Shown here: piece after piece, positions 29,027 to 37,635 of the stretch
How positions within the stretch are numbered: position 1 is the first letter of the stretch
How the letters are laid out: the number at the start of each line of letters is the position of its first letter
Source of the DNA: Sulfitobacter faviae
Lineage (GTDB): Bacteria; Pseudomonadota; Alphaproteobacteria; Rhodobacterales; Rhodobacteraceae
Assembly (NCBI RefSeq): GCF_029870955.1
Contig: NZ_PGFQ01000002.1
Span: 124,001 to 188,000, forward strand
DNA length: 64,000 nt
Reading direction: 5' to 3'
Made by a program: the position numbers and the translations under genes
Notes under the pieces: generated by a model
Seen by the model: only the letters and a program-made list of their open reading frames with translations
What the model was told of the DNA's origin: nothing
Databases searched by the model: none

Positions 29027-29529
29027 GCGCTTTCTCCCGCCGCTTTTCGGATCGCCTCGACGATGTTGGGATAGGCCGAACACCGGCAGAGGTTGCCGCT
29101 CATCCGTTCCGAGATTTCTTCCGTCGTCAGCGCAGGCTTGCCGCTCAGGTCATCGGTCACATGGCTGGGCCAGCCCTCTGCGATCTCTTCCAGCATCGCG
29201 GTGGCCGAGCAGATTTGCCCCGGCGTGCAATAGCCGCATTGGAACCCGTCTTCGCTGACAAAAGCTTCTTGCAGCGGGCTGAGGTTGCCGGGCGCTCCGA
29301 TGCCTTCGATGGTGGTCACCTCATCGCCGTCATGCATACAGGCCAATGTCAGGCAGGCGTTGATCCGGCGGCCATTCACCATGACTGTGCAGGCGCCGCA
29401 TTGCCCGTGATCGCAGCCCTTCTTGCTGCCGGTCAGTCCAAGATGGTGGCGGAGCGCATCCAGCAGCGTCGTGCGGGGATCGAGATCCAGCCGCTGCTTC
29501 GTGCCATTGATGGTCAGATTCGTTTCCAC
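29023..29529 (-). CDS. 2Fe-2S subunit of the aldehyde oxidoreductase (PaoA-like)
   Basis: A 168-residue ferredoxin-type subunit. It has the plant-type cluster motif [16 protein letters not shown] and the second cluster motif [12 protein letters not shown] with [13 protein letters not shown]. It opens with [20 protein letters not shown] and has no Tat or Sec signal, so the complex should be cytoplasmic, unlike E. coli PaoABC. It is the first gene of the minus-strand operon; the IS30 element has inserted about 170 bp upstream of it. Confidence 0.9.
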   Translation of the reverse strand: METNLTINGTKQRLDLDPRTTLLDALRHHLGLTGSKKGCDHGQCGACTVMVNGRRINACLTLACMHDGDEVTTIEGIGAPGNLSPLQEAFVSEDGFQCGYCTPGQICSATAMLEEIAEGWPSHVTDDLSGKPALTTEEISERMSGNLCRCSAYPNIVEAIRKAAGESA

Positions 29530-29700
29530 GGCAATTTCCTTTGGCTAAATGGGGGCGGAGGAGCGGACCCCTCCGGCTATCGGCTGCCTCGGGACGTAGG
29601 GCGGCGTGGATGAGCGGCAAGCGGGTGTGGCTGGTGGGGTTCAGACAGCGTGCTTTGATAACATAACCATGATTACGAGGCTTTTGACTGCGCAGCGGTG

Positions 29701-30806
29701 GATTCACAAACGAAGTGCAAAATATGTACGAATACAGAGAGTTGCATGGAGTATGAAGAATGGGAACCCACTACTGTCACCTGAAGCTGGACGAACGTCG
29801 CAAGCTTGCAAAGTGGCTTGAAGCCAAAATGCCGATTTCAGAGATCGCGGATCGACTGGGTCGCGACCCGTCCACGATCTACCGAGACATTAAGCGTAAT
29901 CGGTACACGGACAACGAACTGCTTGAGCTAAATGGGTATCACGCGCTCGTCGCTCAGGACAAATATGAGCAGCGCCGTGCGATCCATCGCAAGATGATCA
30001 TCCACCCTGATTTGAAAGCCGCTATCGAAAACCGCCTGAAGGCTGGCTGGTCGCCCGAACAGATAGCCGGCAGGATGCGGCTCGAACGGCACCCGATCCG
30101 CGTGAGTCACGAGACGATCTATCGCTTTGCCTATTCCAAAGACGGTCGCGAGGAACAGTTCTACCGCCATCTCCCTGAGCATCGTCGCCACCGTCGGCCG
30201 CGTGGTTACCGCAGGCACAACAGAACCCACATATTTGACAGTCAAAGCCTGTCACACAGGCCTGAGCGTGTCTCAAAACGCTTAGAATTCGGCCATTGGG
30301 AGTGCGACTTGATGATGTTCCGCAAGGAGCATGGGAAGGTAAACGTGACGTCACTGGTGGAGCGCGTCAGCCGCTATGCCGTCGTGATGCGTAATGAAGA
30401 TCGCCAATCCAAACCGATCATGGAGTCTCTGATCAACGGGTTGGCTCCCCTGCCCGCCGATGCGCGCCAGTCGATTACCTTCGACCGCGGCACCGAGTTC
30501 TCGGCCTGGAAATATCTCAAGGCCGGGATCGGAGCGGATGCCTGGTTCTGTGACCCGCAAGCGCCCTATCAGAAAGGCACTGTTGAGAATACGAACAACA
30601 GGCTGCGTCGATACCTTCCAAGATCAACCGCACCGACGGCGCTGACAAATCGATATTTGAGGTCGATTTGCCACCGCCTCAACGCAACGCCGCGCAAGTG
30701 CCTTGGCTACCGGACGCCCGCTGAGGTCTTTGAAAGCAACCTGATGGAAATACAGAACCGGTTGGAGTAAAACGACATATCAAGAACTGCACTTCACCGT
30801 GAGTTC
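29701..30806 (+). mobile_element. IS30-family insertion sequence
   Basis: About 1.1 kb with one intact transposase gene. Imperfect terminal inverted repeats are visible: left GATTCACAAACGAAGTGCA (29701-29719), right complement GAACTCACGGTGAAGTGCA (30806-30788). They share the exact inner GAAGTGCA and most of TCAC at the outer end. No clear target duplication is seen; IS30 elements make only 2-3 bp. The element sits in the intergenic space between two unrelated gene sets and disrupts no recognisable gene. Confidence 0.7.
29760..30770 (+). CDS. IS30-family transposase
   Basis: A 336-residue DDE transposase. The N-terminal HTH is LDERRKLAKWLEAKMPISEI with RDPSTIYRDIKRN. Catalytic residues are D in FGHWECDLM, D in ITFDRGTEF and E in KGTVENTNNRLRRYLP. 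Length is normal and the frame is intact, so the element may be active. Codon use is less GC-rich than its neighbours, consistent with recent acquisition. Confidence 0.95.
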   Translation: MGTHYCHLKLDERRKLAKWLEAKMPISEIADRLGRDPSTIYRDIKRNRYTDNELLELNGYHALVAQDKYEQRRAIHRKMIIHPDLKAAIENRLKAGWSPEQIAGRMRLERHPIRVSHETIYRFAYSKDGREEQFYRHLPEHRRHRRPRGYRRHNRTHIFDSQSLSHRPERVSKRLEFGHWECDLMMFRKEHGKVNVTSLVERVSRYAVVMRNEDRQSKPIMESLINGLAPLPADARQSITFDRGTEFSAWKYLKAGIGADAWFCDPQAPYQKGTVENTNNRLRRYLPRSTAPTALTNRYLRSICHRLNATPRKCLGYRTPAEVFESNLMEIQNRLE

Positions 30807-30890
30807 ACAAGCCGCGTCCAACCGCCGCCCCCTCTGGCCGCTTGGCACAAAGCCGATTAGAAACGAGGGCGAAACCGGGGGAGCGAACCG

Positions 30891-32117
30891 TTGCAAAAGA
30901 TCTTATTGCCCGAAAGACCCGACTGGCGCGCCCATGCGCAAGAGGTGGGCTTTACCTTTGCCGATATGCATGGCGAACCCTATTGGGACGAAACCTCGGC
31001 CTATGCGTTCTCGCTCACCCAGATCGAGAATGACATCGAAGACCCTTCGACCGAGCTTCACGCCATGTGCCGTGAAGCCGTGGCCGAGATCTTCGCCAGC
31101 GAAGAGTTGATGACCCGCCTCGCCATTCCAGATGCCCACTGCGACCTTGTGGCCGAGAGCTGGCGCCGGGGCGATCCTGAGGTCTATGGCCGTTTCGATT
31201 TGGCCTATGACGGCACGAACCCCGCCAAACTGTTGGAATATAACGCAGATACGCCGACCTCACTTTACGAAAGTGCGGCCTTTCAGTGGCAGTGGCTTGA
31301 GGACCAGTTGAAAGCGGGCGCACTGCCCGAAGGCACGGATCAGTTCAACGGCATTCATGAGGCGCTGGTCGCCCGTTTTGGCGATGTCTTCGAGCAGGAC
31401 AGCGATCTGCATTTTACCGCCGTGGCCGACAACCCCGAAGACTACGGCACCGTCGAAGCCATGGGCTGGGCCGCACGCGAGGCGGGGCTGGGCGCGCATT
31501 ACTGCGATCTCGATAAGATTGGGCTGAGCGACGATGGCCACTTCCTTGATGATCAAGACCGCCGCATTGCCGTCCTGTTCAAACTCTACCCTTGGGAAGA
31601 CATGCTGCGCGACGACTACGCCGCCCATATCCAAGGCTCGGGCTGTCTGTTTCTGGAGCCTGCGTGGAAAGCGCTTTTGTCAAACAAGGGCCTCCTGCCC
31701 GTGCTGTGGCAGATGTTCGAAGGCCACCCCAATCTGCTGCCCGCGTTTTTCGAGGCTGATGTAGCCGATGCGCTCGCCGGGCGCGGCCCCGCCGCCCCCG
31801 CCTGCGCCGACGCCTTTGACCGGGCGGCGGCGGAACTGGCCGAGGCGCATGTGCGCAAGCCGATCCTCTCGCGCGAGGGGGCGTCGGTCACGATCCACCA
31901 ATCTGGCAAGGTGATCGAACAGTCGCAGAACTCTGATTACGCCGAGCATCCGCGCATCGTGCAGGCCTATGCCCCGCTGCCCACCTTCGACGGCTTCCGC
32001 CCGGTGATCGGCTCTTGGATCGTGGGAGAGACCTGCGCGGGCATCGGCATCCGCGAAGACCGATCGCGCATCACGCAGGATTTGTCACGCTTCAAACCGC
32101 ACTACATTCTGGCATAG
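30891..32117 (+). CDS. Glutathionylspermidine synthase family protein (YgiC/YjfC-like)
   Basis: A 408-residue ATP-grasp protein resembling the synthetase half of glutathionylspermidine synthase. Recognisable segments are EVYGRFDLAYDGTNPAKLLE, YNADTPTSLYE, LFKLYPWEDMLRDDY and GSWIVGETCAGIGIREDRS. The start is TTG at 30891, preceded by GGGGGAGCG; it gives the family N-terminus LLPERPDW. YgiC-type proteins ligate an unknown amine or peptide, and are typically linked to a DUF1190 lipoprotein, as here at 32157. The true substrate is unknown. Confidence 0.85.
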   Translation: MQKILLPERPDWRAHAQEVGFTFADMHGEPYWDETSAYAFSLTQIENDIEDPSTELHAMCREAVAEIFASEELMTRLAIPDAHCDLVAESWRRGDPEVYGRFDLAYDGTNPAKLLEYNADTPTSLYESAAFQWQWLEDQLKAGALPEGTDQFNGIHEALVARFGDVFEQDSDLHFTAVADNPEDYGTVEAMGWAAREAGLGAHYCDLDKIGLSDDGHFLDDQDRRIAVLFKLYPWEDMLRDDYAAHIQGSGCLFLEPAWKALLSNKGLLPVLWQMFEGHPNLLPAFFEADVADALAGRGPAAPACADAFDRAAAELAEAHVRKPILSREGASVTIHQSGKVIEQSQNSDYAEHPRIVQAYAPLPTFDGFRPVIGSWIVGETCAGIGIREDRSRITQDLSRFKPHYILA

Positions 32118-32156
32118 CCCACCGCTCCGCCGCCCCTTGGCAGAAAGACGACCATC

Positions 32157-32735
32157 ATGACCAAACGCTCGAAACGGGTTTCCATCGCCATCGTCGGCGC
32201 CGCCGCCTTCACCCTTGCTGGCTGTGAGGAAGAAAAGGTCGACGCCGCCGCCTTCCCCGACCTGCAAAGCTGTCTTGCCGATGCCGCGCGTGGCGGGATG
32301 TACAGCGAGCAGGAATGCGAAACCGCCTTTGACGCGGCGCAAACCCTCCATGTGGAATCCGCCCCGCGCTACGACAGTCTTGAGGTCTGCGAAGAGCAGC
32401 ATGGCGAAGGCGCCTGCGGCTCCGAAGAGGCGGCGACCCAAGGCGGATCGGGTGGCATCTTCATGCCCCTGCTGGCGGGCTATCTGATCGGCAATATGAT
32501 GAGCAACCGCGCCGGCATGGCGGCGGCGCAACCGCTTTACAAAACCTCCGATGGGCGCTTCACCAATGCGGCGCGCTCCAGCACCTATTCGACAAATCGC
32601 GGCGCGGCCAAGCTCAGCACCTCGCAATTTACCCGCCCCAGCACCACCATCGGCAAAACCCCGATGACCCGTGCCACCGCGGCATCGCGCGGCGGCTTTG
32701 GCCGGGCGGGCGGATCGCGCGGCTTTGGTGGCTGA
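32157..32735 (+). CDS. DUF1190 lipoprotein (YgiB-like)
   Basis: A 192-residue secreted lipoprotein. The signal peptide ends in a lipobox, LAGC, with Cys23. Conserved segments are FPDLQSCLADAARGGMYSEQ with a later ESAPRYDSLEVCEEQHGEGA, then a short hydrophobic MPLLAGYLIGNMM. The C-terminus is low-complexity and rich in Ser, Arg and Gly (RGGFGRAGGSRGFGG). In E. coli ygiB precedes ygiC; here the order is reversed. Function is unknown, though the constant pairing suggests an envelope role with the ATP-grasp partner. Confidence 0.85.
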   Translation: MTKRSKRVSIAIVGAAAFTLAGCEEEKVDAAAFPDLQSCLADAARGGMYSEQECETAFDAAQTLHVESAPRYDSLEVCEEQHGEGACGSEEAATQGGSGGIFMPLLAGYLIGNMMSNRAGMAAAQPLYKTSDGRFTNAARSSTYSTNRGAAKLSTSQFTRPSTTIGKTPMTRATAASRGGFGRAGGSRGFGG

Positions 32736-32749
32736 TCGGCGCTGACGCC

Positions 32750-32908
32750 TTACTTGCGGCGCAGCACCGCCGCGGCAAGGATCACGATCGCCAGCGACAG
32801 CACCGCCACCGCCCAGAAGGGATCGTTGCCATGGGGATGCACATGCGCGCCCTCATGCGCCGCCAACGGTGCGGCAAAGGTGGCGAGGGCGAATGTCAGT
32901 TTCTTCAT
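32750..32908 (-). CDS. Small His-rich single-span membrane protein
   Basis: A 52-residue protein from ATG 32908, with AAGGAG at the right distance upstream. It starts MKKLTFALATFAAPLAAHEG (signal-like), then a His-rich stretch HEGAHVHPHGNDP, one hydrophobic span FWAVAVLSLAIVILAAAVL and the basic end RRK. The same plan (signal, His-rich linker, single span, basic tail) occurs in the ORF between ureA and ureB at 61811. The role is unknown; metal contact by the histidines is a guess. Confidence 0.7.
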   Translation of the reverse strand: MKKLTFALATFAAPLAAHEGAHVHPHGNDPFWAVAVLSLAIVILAAAVLRRK

Positions 32909-32946
32909 CTCAATCTCCTTGATCTATCACGGTGGACCGGGCGGCC

Positions 32947-33773
<827 letters not shown>

Positions 33774-33797
33774 GGGTGTCCTCGGTTTTCTGGAAAA

Positions 33798-34661
33798 TCA
33801 ATCGGCGCTGTCGCGGGCAAGGGCGATGACACGGCGTAGCGCGGTCTCCGCCGCTGCGCTATCGTCCCCCTCGGGCCAGTCGTAGAACCCCTTGCCGCTG
33901 CGCTTGCCAAGCTGCCCCCGCTCGACCAATGCGGTGAGACTGGGCGAAGGGTCGTGCCGGTCGCAAAGGTCTGGGTAGAGGTATTCGGCGATGCTCAGAT
34001 GGGTGCCCAGCCCGTTCAAATCGCGCTGGCGGAACGGGCCGGATAGCGCCATGCGCACGCCGACGGACCATTGCACGATCTCGTCAATTTCCGCCGGGCT
34101 GGCGACCCCTTGGTCCACCAGATGCAGACATTCGCGCATGATGGCATGTTGAATGCGATTGGCCACGAAACCAGGCGGCGCGTGATCGAGCCGCACGGGT
34201 CGCCGGTCCAGCCCGCGCAGTAGGGTCATGACCTCGGCACAAAGCCCTTCGGGCGCGTCTTCAGCTGCGACGACTTCGACGGCGGGGATTACATCGCCGG
34301 GGTTGAAGAAATGCGTGATCACGGCGCGTTCGGGCCGGGCCATATTCGCCGTCATCTCTTCCAACCTTAGGCCAGAGGTGTTGGACAAGATCGGCGCACC
34401 CTCCGGCACGGCCCCCTCCAAAGCGGCGAGCACACGGCGTTTCAGCGCGAGGTCTTCCGGCGCGCATTCCAATGCAACATCGGCCTGCCCTGCCTCCTCC
34501 AAGGCAGCGCAGGCGGTCGACCCCGGAACCGCGGTCAAAAATGCCTCCCGCGCGGCCTTGGTCGGGTCGACCGCTTGGACCCTCCAGCCGTGTTGGCCAA
34601 AGAGCCTGCCGATGGATTGGCCCATCGTGCCCGCCCCCACGATGATGATGCCTTTGGCCAT
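33798..34661 (-). CDS. 3-hydroxyacyl-CoA dehydrogenase family protein
   Basis: A 287-residue NAD-dependent dehydrogenase. The Rossmann motif is IIIVGAGTMGQSIGRLFGQ. The catalytic-region pattern THFFNPGDVIPAVEVV and the C-terminal domain GFVANRIQHAIMRECLHLVD are typical. Family members of this size oxidise free or CoA-linked 3-hydroxy acids, such as L-carnitine or L-gulonate. It is the first gene of the minus-strand pair with BKACE, which suggests 3-hydroxy acid to 3-keto acid followed by cleavage. It is divergent from the SDR gene across a long inverted repeat. Confidence 0.87.
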   Translation of the reverse strand: MAKGIIIVGAGTMGQSIGRLFGQHGWRVQAVDPTKAAREAFLTAVPGSTACAALEEAGQADVALECAPEDLALKRRVLAALEGAVPEGAPILSNTSGLRLEEMTANMARPERAVITHFFNPGDVIPAVEVVAAEDAPEGLCAEVMTLLRGLDRRPVRLDHAPPGFVANRIQHAIMRECLHLVDQGVASPAEIDEIVQWSVGVRMALSGPFRQRDLNGLGTHLSIAEYLYPDLCDRHDPSPSLTALVERGQLGKRSGKGFYDWPEGDDSAAAETALRRVIALARDSAD

Positions 34662-34685
34662 GTGATCCCCCTCCCGGATATCAGT

Positions 34686-34722
34686 TGTTTACTTATCACC
34701 AGTGCGTAGTGATAAGTAAACA
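34686..34722. promoter_or_regulatory. Perfect 14-bp inverted repeat in divergent promoter
   Basis: TGTTTACTTATCAC, 9-nt spacer, GTGATAAGTAAACA. It fills most of the 87-base gap between the divergent dehydrogenase (start 34661) and SDR (start 34749). Arms of this length suggest a two-site operator bound by a dimer pair. The LysR gene at 36382-35475 is the nearest regulator, but the motif has no T-N11-A core, so the cognate factor is open. Confidence 0.75.
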
Positions 34723-34748
34723 GCGAATAGGAAAAAGGATGCCGCCCC

Positions 34749-35474
34749 GTGACCCAAGACCCCTCTCCGCGCCATGCGCTCGTCACCGGCGGGGCGCGCA
34801 ACATCGGCCTCGGCATCGCGCGCAGGCTGCGTGAAGATGGCTGGCGTGTCTTCGTCCTCGATATCGAAGAGCCCGAAGACCCAGCACTTCGGGCGGATGC
34901 GCAGCGGGTGGATCTGACGGACATCGCGGCGACCACGGCTGCCCTCCAACACAGCCTCGCGCAGGGGCCGGTCACCTGTCTGGTCAATAACGTTGGCATC
35001 GTGAAACCTGCGTCTTTCGACGCTGTCGCCCTCGACGATTTCGACCCCATCATGCATCTAAACCTGCGCACCAGCATTCTGGCGGCGAGACTGGTCGTGC
35101 CGGGGATGCGCGCGGCGGGGGCTGGGCGGATCGTGATGAACACCAGCCGCGTGACCAAGGGCAAGATCGACCGCACGCTCTATTCCGCAAGCAAGGGTGC
35201 GATCCAGTCGATGGCGCGGACTTGGGCGCTGGAGCTGGCGCGCGACGGGATCACCGTGAACTGCGTCGCCCCCGGCCCCATCGCCACAACCGCCTTTTGG
35301 GAGAACAACCCCGAAGACGCGCCGGAAACCCGCGCCATCGTCGATGCGGTGCCGATGGGCCGGATGGGAACACCTGAAGATGTGGCGCAGGCGGTGTCCT
35401 TCTTTGCCGATCCGCGCAGTGGCTTTATCACCGGGCAGACGGTCTTTGTCTGTGGTGGCACGGCGGTCGGGTAA
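34749..35474 (+). CDS. Short-chain dehydrogenase/reductase
   Basis: A 241-residue classical SDR. The cofactor motif is VTGGARNIGLGIARRL, then LVNNVGIVKP, catalytic Ser in MNTSRVTKG and YxxxK as YSASKGAIQSMA, ending GFITGQTVFVCGGTAVG. The start is GTG at 34749. It is divergent from the dehydrogenase/BKACE pair and probably acts on the same substrate or product. The exact alcohol is not predictable. Confidence 0.88.
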   Translation: MTQDPSPRHALVTGGARNIGLGIARRLREDGWRVFVLDIEEPEDPALRADAQRVDLTDIAATTAALQHSLAQGPVTCLVNNVGIVKPASFDAVALDDFDPIMHLNLRTSILAARLVVPGMRAAGAGRIVMNTSRVTKGKIDRTLYSASKGAIQSMARTWALELARDGITVNCVAPGPIATTAFWENNPEDAPETRAIVDAVPMGRMGTPEDVAQAVSFFADPRSGFITGQTVFVCGGTAVG

Positions 35475-36382
35475 TCAGCCCTCGGGCGCGAGGGCCTCAA
35501 GCAACCTGCGTAGGACCGGATTGCGCGCATCGCGCAGATAGGCCAGCCCGATCCGGCTTTGCACCTTGGCGTCGCGGATCGGCAGGAAGGACACGCCCGC
35601 ATCCTTCATCCGCGCGGCGGAGGCGGGGACGAAAGCCACCCCGAGACCCGCCGAGACGAAATTCACGATGGCGGTGAACTGCGGTGCGCGATGGGCCACG
35701 CGGGGGCGAAACCCGCATCGGCGCAGAGTTGATAGGCACAGGCGGCAAAGCCCATGTCGGGGCCAAGGTGGCTGAAGATGAAGCTCTCCTCGCGCAGCGC
35801 CGCCATGGCAACGGAAGGCACCTCGGCAAGGCGGTGATCGGGCGGCACGGCCAGCAGGATATCCTCGGTATGAACCGTGCGGGTGGCCAAATCCTCCGGC
35901 ACGCCGGAAAGCGGCAGGCGCACGAAACCCGCGTCGAGCCTGCCGGCCACGATCTCAGCGATTTGCAGGTCCATATCCAACTCGCGCAGGATCAGATCCA
36001 CCTCTGCCGCGCCCGCGCGCAACTCGCGCAGGAGCCGCCCGAGGATCCCTGCGTAGGAGGCCGAGCCGACATAGGCCAATTCGATCCGCCCGCGCTGTCC
36101 GCTGCGCGCCGCTTCGGCCAATGTCTCGACCCGCCGGGCCTGTTGCAGCAGCGCGCGGGCCTCGGGCAGGAGTGACTTGCCGAAGTCGGTCAGCATCACC
36201 CTGCGGCGGTTGCGGTCAAAGAGAAGCTCACCGCCAAAGGCGGTTTCGAGATGTTTCAGCTGCTGCGTCAGCGCCGGTTGCGCCACGCCGAGCGCGGCTG
36301 CCGCTTGACCGAAATGCAGCGTTTCCGCGATGGCGACGAAGACCTCATACTGGCGCAACGTGGCGGTGAGTGGCGTTTCCAT
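35475..36382 (-). CDS. LysR-family transcriptional regulator (frameshifted)
   Basis: Regulator of about 302 residues. The N-terminal HTH is LHFGQAAAALGVAQPALTQQ with LKHLETAFGG. The effector domain has ELAYVGSASYAGILGRLLRE. The frame breaks at the G5 run 35702-35706 (C5 on the coding strand); adding one C restores FAPRVAHRAPQFTAIVNFVS to the end. Its stop abuts the SDR stop, so the two genes converge. Its target may be the SDR/BKACE set or the LarC-LarA set upstream on the same strand. Confidence 0.88.
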
Positions 36383-36422
36383 GCGGCCCCCTGAACTGAC
36401 GTCAGAGGGTTTTCACACGCGC

Positions 36423-36451
36423 GCCGGTGATAAGCAAGTTAGATCACCGGC
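36423..36451 (-). terminator. Hairpin after larC
   Basis: GCCGGTGAT, an 11-nt loop, ATCACCGGC: a 9-bp stem directly after the larC stop at 36454. It lacks a T run on the minus strand. The same gap holds a 10-bp palindrome CTGACGTCAG at 36396-36405, just before the LysR start, which may be a regulator site. Confidence 0.5.
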
Positions 36452-36453
36452 CC

Positions 36454-37635
36454 CTACCCCTCCGCCGCGCGGGCGCGGCTGCGGCGGGCGTGCAGGGTCT
36501 CGGCCTCAGCCAGATCGTCGCTTTCGACCTTAACCGTCTCATGCCCACCGGGGCGCTGCGCACGCTTGCGCCGAAGCGGGCCGCTATCATCGCTTTCCCG
36601 CGGCAGGATCAACCGGTCGACCAAAGTGCGGCGGAGGCCGAGGGTCGAAGTCAGATCGAAGACCCGCGCGGCGACCGCCTCAGCCTCTTGCGGCTGGACC
36701 AGCAACTCAAGCCGCGTGACGGGGCGGGATTTCTTGCCCTGCCCGCTGAGCATCATGAGATCGACCACGCCCTCCATCTCGCGCAACCGATCCACCGCCG
36801 CGCCCAGTTCTTCGCCCGTCATGTCGTCGATATCGCAGGCGAATTGCACGAGACTGTCCTGCGCGATGCCCGTCGTGGCGGAGTCAAAGACGCTGACCCG
36901 CAGGATATTCGGCAGCCCTTTCATCACCCGCATCCCCGCGCCCGATCCGGTACAGCGCAGCCGCCCCGGTGGACGGCTGGCGATGGGGCTGCCGCAGGTG
37001 AGATGGGCAAGGATCGCGGCCCCGGTGGGTGTCACCCGCTCGCCCGGCACGCCGTCGTCATGCCAATCATAGCCTTGCAAGATGAGCGCCGTGGCGGGCG
37101 CGGGCACCGGCAGTTTGCCATGCGCCGTTTCGACCAAGCCGCCGCCGAGGGGCAGTGCTGCTAGCGAGAATGTCGCCCCCTTCAGCGCGGCGCAAATGCT
37201 GCCCGCGGCGGTCACATCCATCAGCGCGTCCCAATCCGCGATCTCATGAAAATGCACCCGGTCGATGGGGATGTCATGCACCTGCGCTTCGGCCTCGGCG
37301 ATCCGGTGAAGGATGGCGCAGGCGGCCTCCGCCGTGCCCTCGGACAGCGCTGCGTTTTCCAGCAAGTTGCGCATGGCGCGATAGGTCGTCTCGGCCCCAT
37401 GCCGCCTGCCCGCGTCGGGTGTTGTCAGCACCAGCTCAAACCGCCGCGACGTGATGCCCGAGGCGACATGTTCGCTCAGTTCCGCATGGCCCACCTCGGC
37501 GGGGAGGACGGCGGCGACATCGGCCAAGGCGCGCTCGGCCAGATTGGGGAAGGCATGCAACATTGCGGCGATGAACATATCCCCCGCCGCCCCGCCAACG
37601 GGGTCGAGGTGTAGGTGAAGCCCCTGCCCCCGCAT
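36454..37635 (-). CDS. larC: Nickel insertion protein LarC (nickel-pincer cofactor biosynthesis)
   Basis: A 393-residue LarC-family protein. LarC performs the last step of nickel-pincer nucleotide synthesis, inserting Ni into the dithiocarboxylate pyridinium nucleotide. Signature parts are LHLDPVGGAAGDMFIAAMLH at the N-terminus, DRVHFHEIADWDALMDV, TAHGKLPVPAPATALIL and VTPTGAAILAHL. ATG 37635 shares its A with the stop of the LarA-like gene (TGATG), so the two are translationally coupled. LarE and LarB lie far away at 49281-50752. The frame is a single intact ORF, whereas some bacteria make LarC by programmed frameshift. Confidence 0.92.
   Translation of the reverse strand: MRGQGLHLHLDPVGGAAGDMFIAAMLHAFPNLAERALADVAAVLPAEVGHAELSEHVASGITSRRFELVLTTPDAGRRHGAETTYRAMRNLLENAALSEGTAEAACAILHRIAEAEAQVHDIPIDRVHFHEIADWDALMDVTAAGSICAALKGATFSLAALPLGGGLVETAHGKLPVPAPATALILQGYDWHDDGVPGERVTPTGAAILAHLTCGSPIASRPPGRLRCTGSGAGMRVMKGLPNILRVSVFDSATTGIAQDSLVQFACDIDDMTGEELGAAVDRLREMEGVVDLMMLSGQGKKSRPVTRLELLVQPQEAEAVAARVFDLTSTLGLRRTLVDRLILPRESDDSGPLRRKRAQRPGGHETVKVESDDLAEAETLHARRSRARAAEG

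Noticed and set aside
29606..29821. A 71-residue open frame before the IS30 transposase
   Set aside because: It spans the left end of the element, starts with GTG without a ribosome binding site and resembles nothing.
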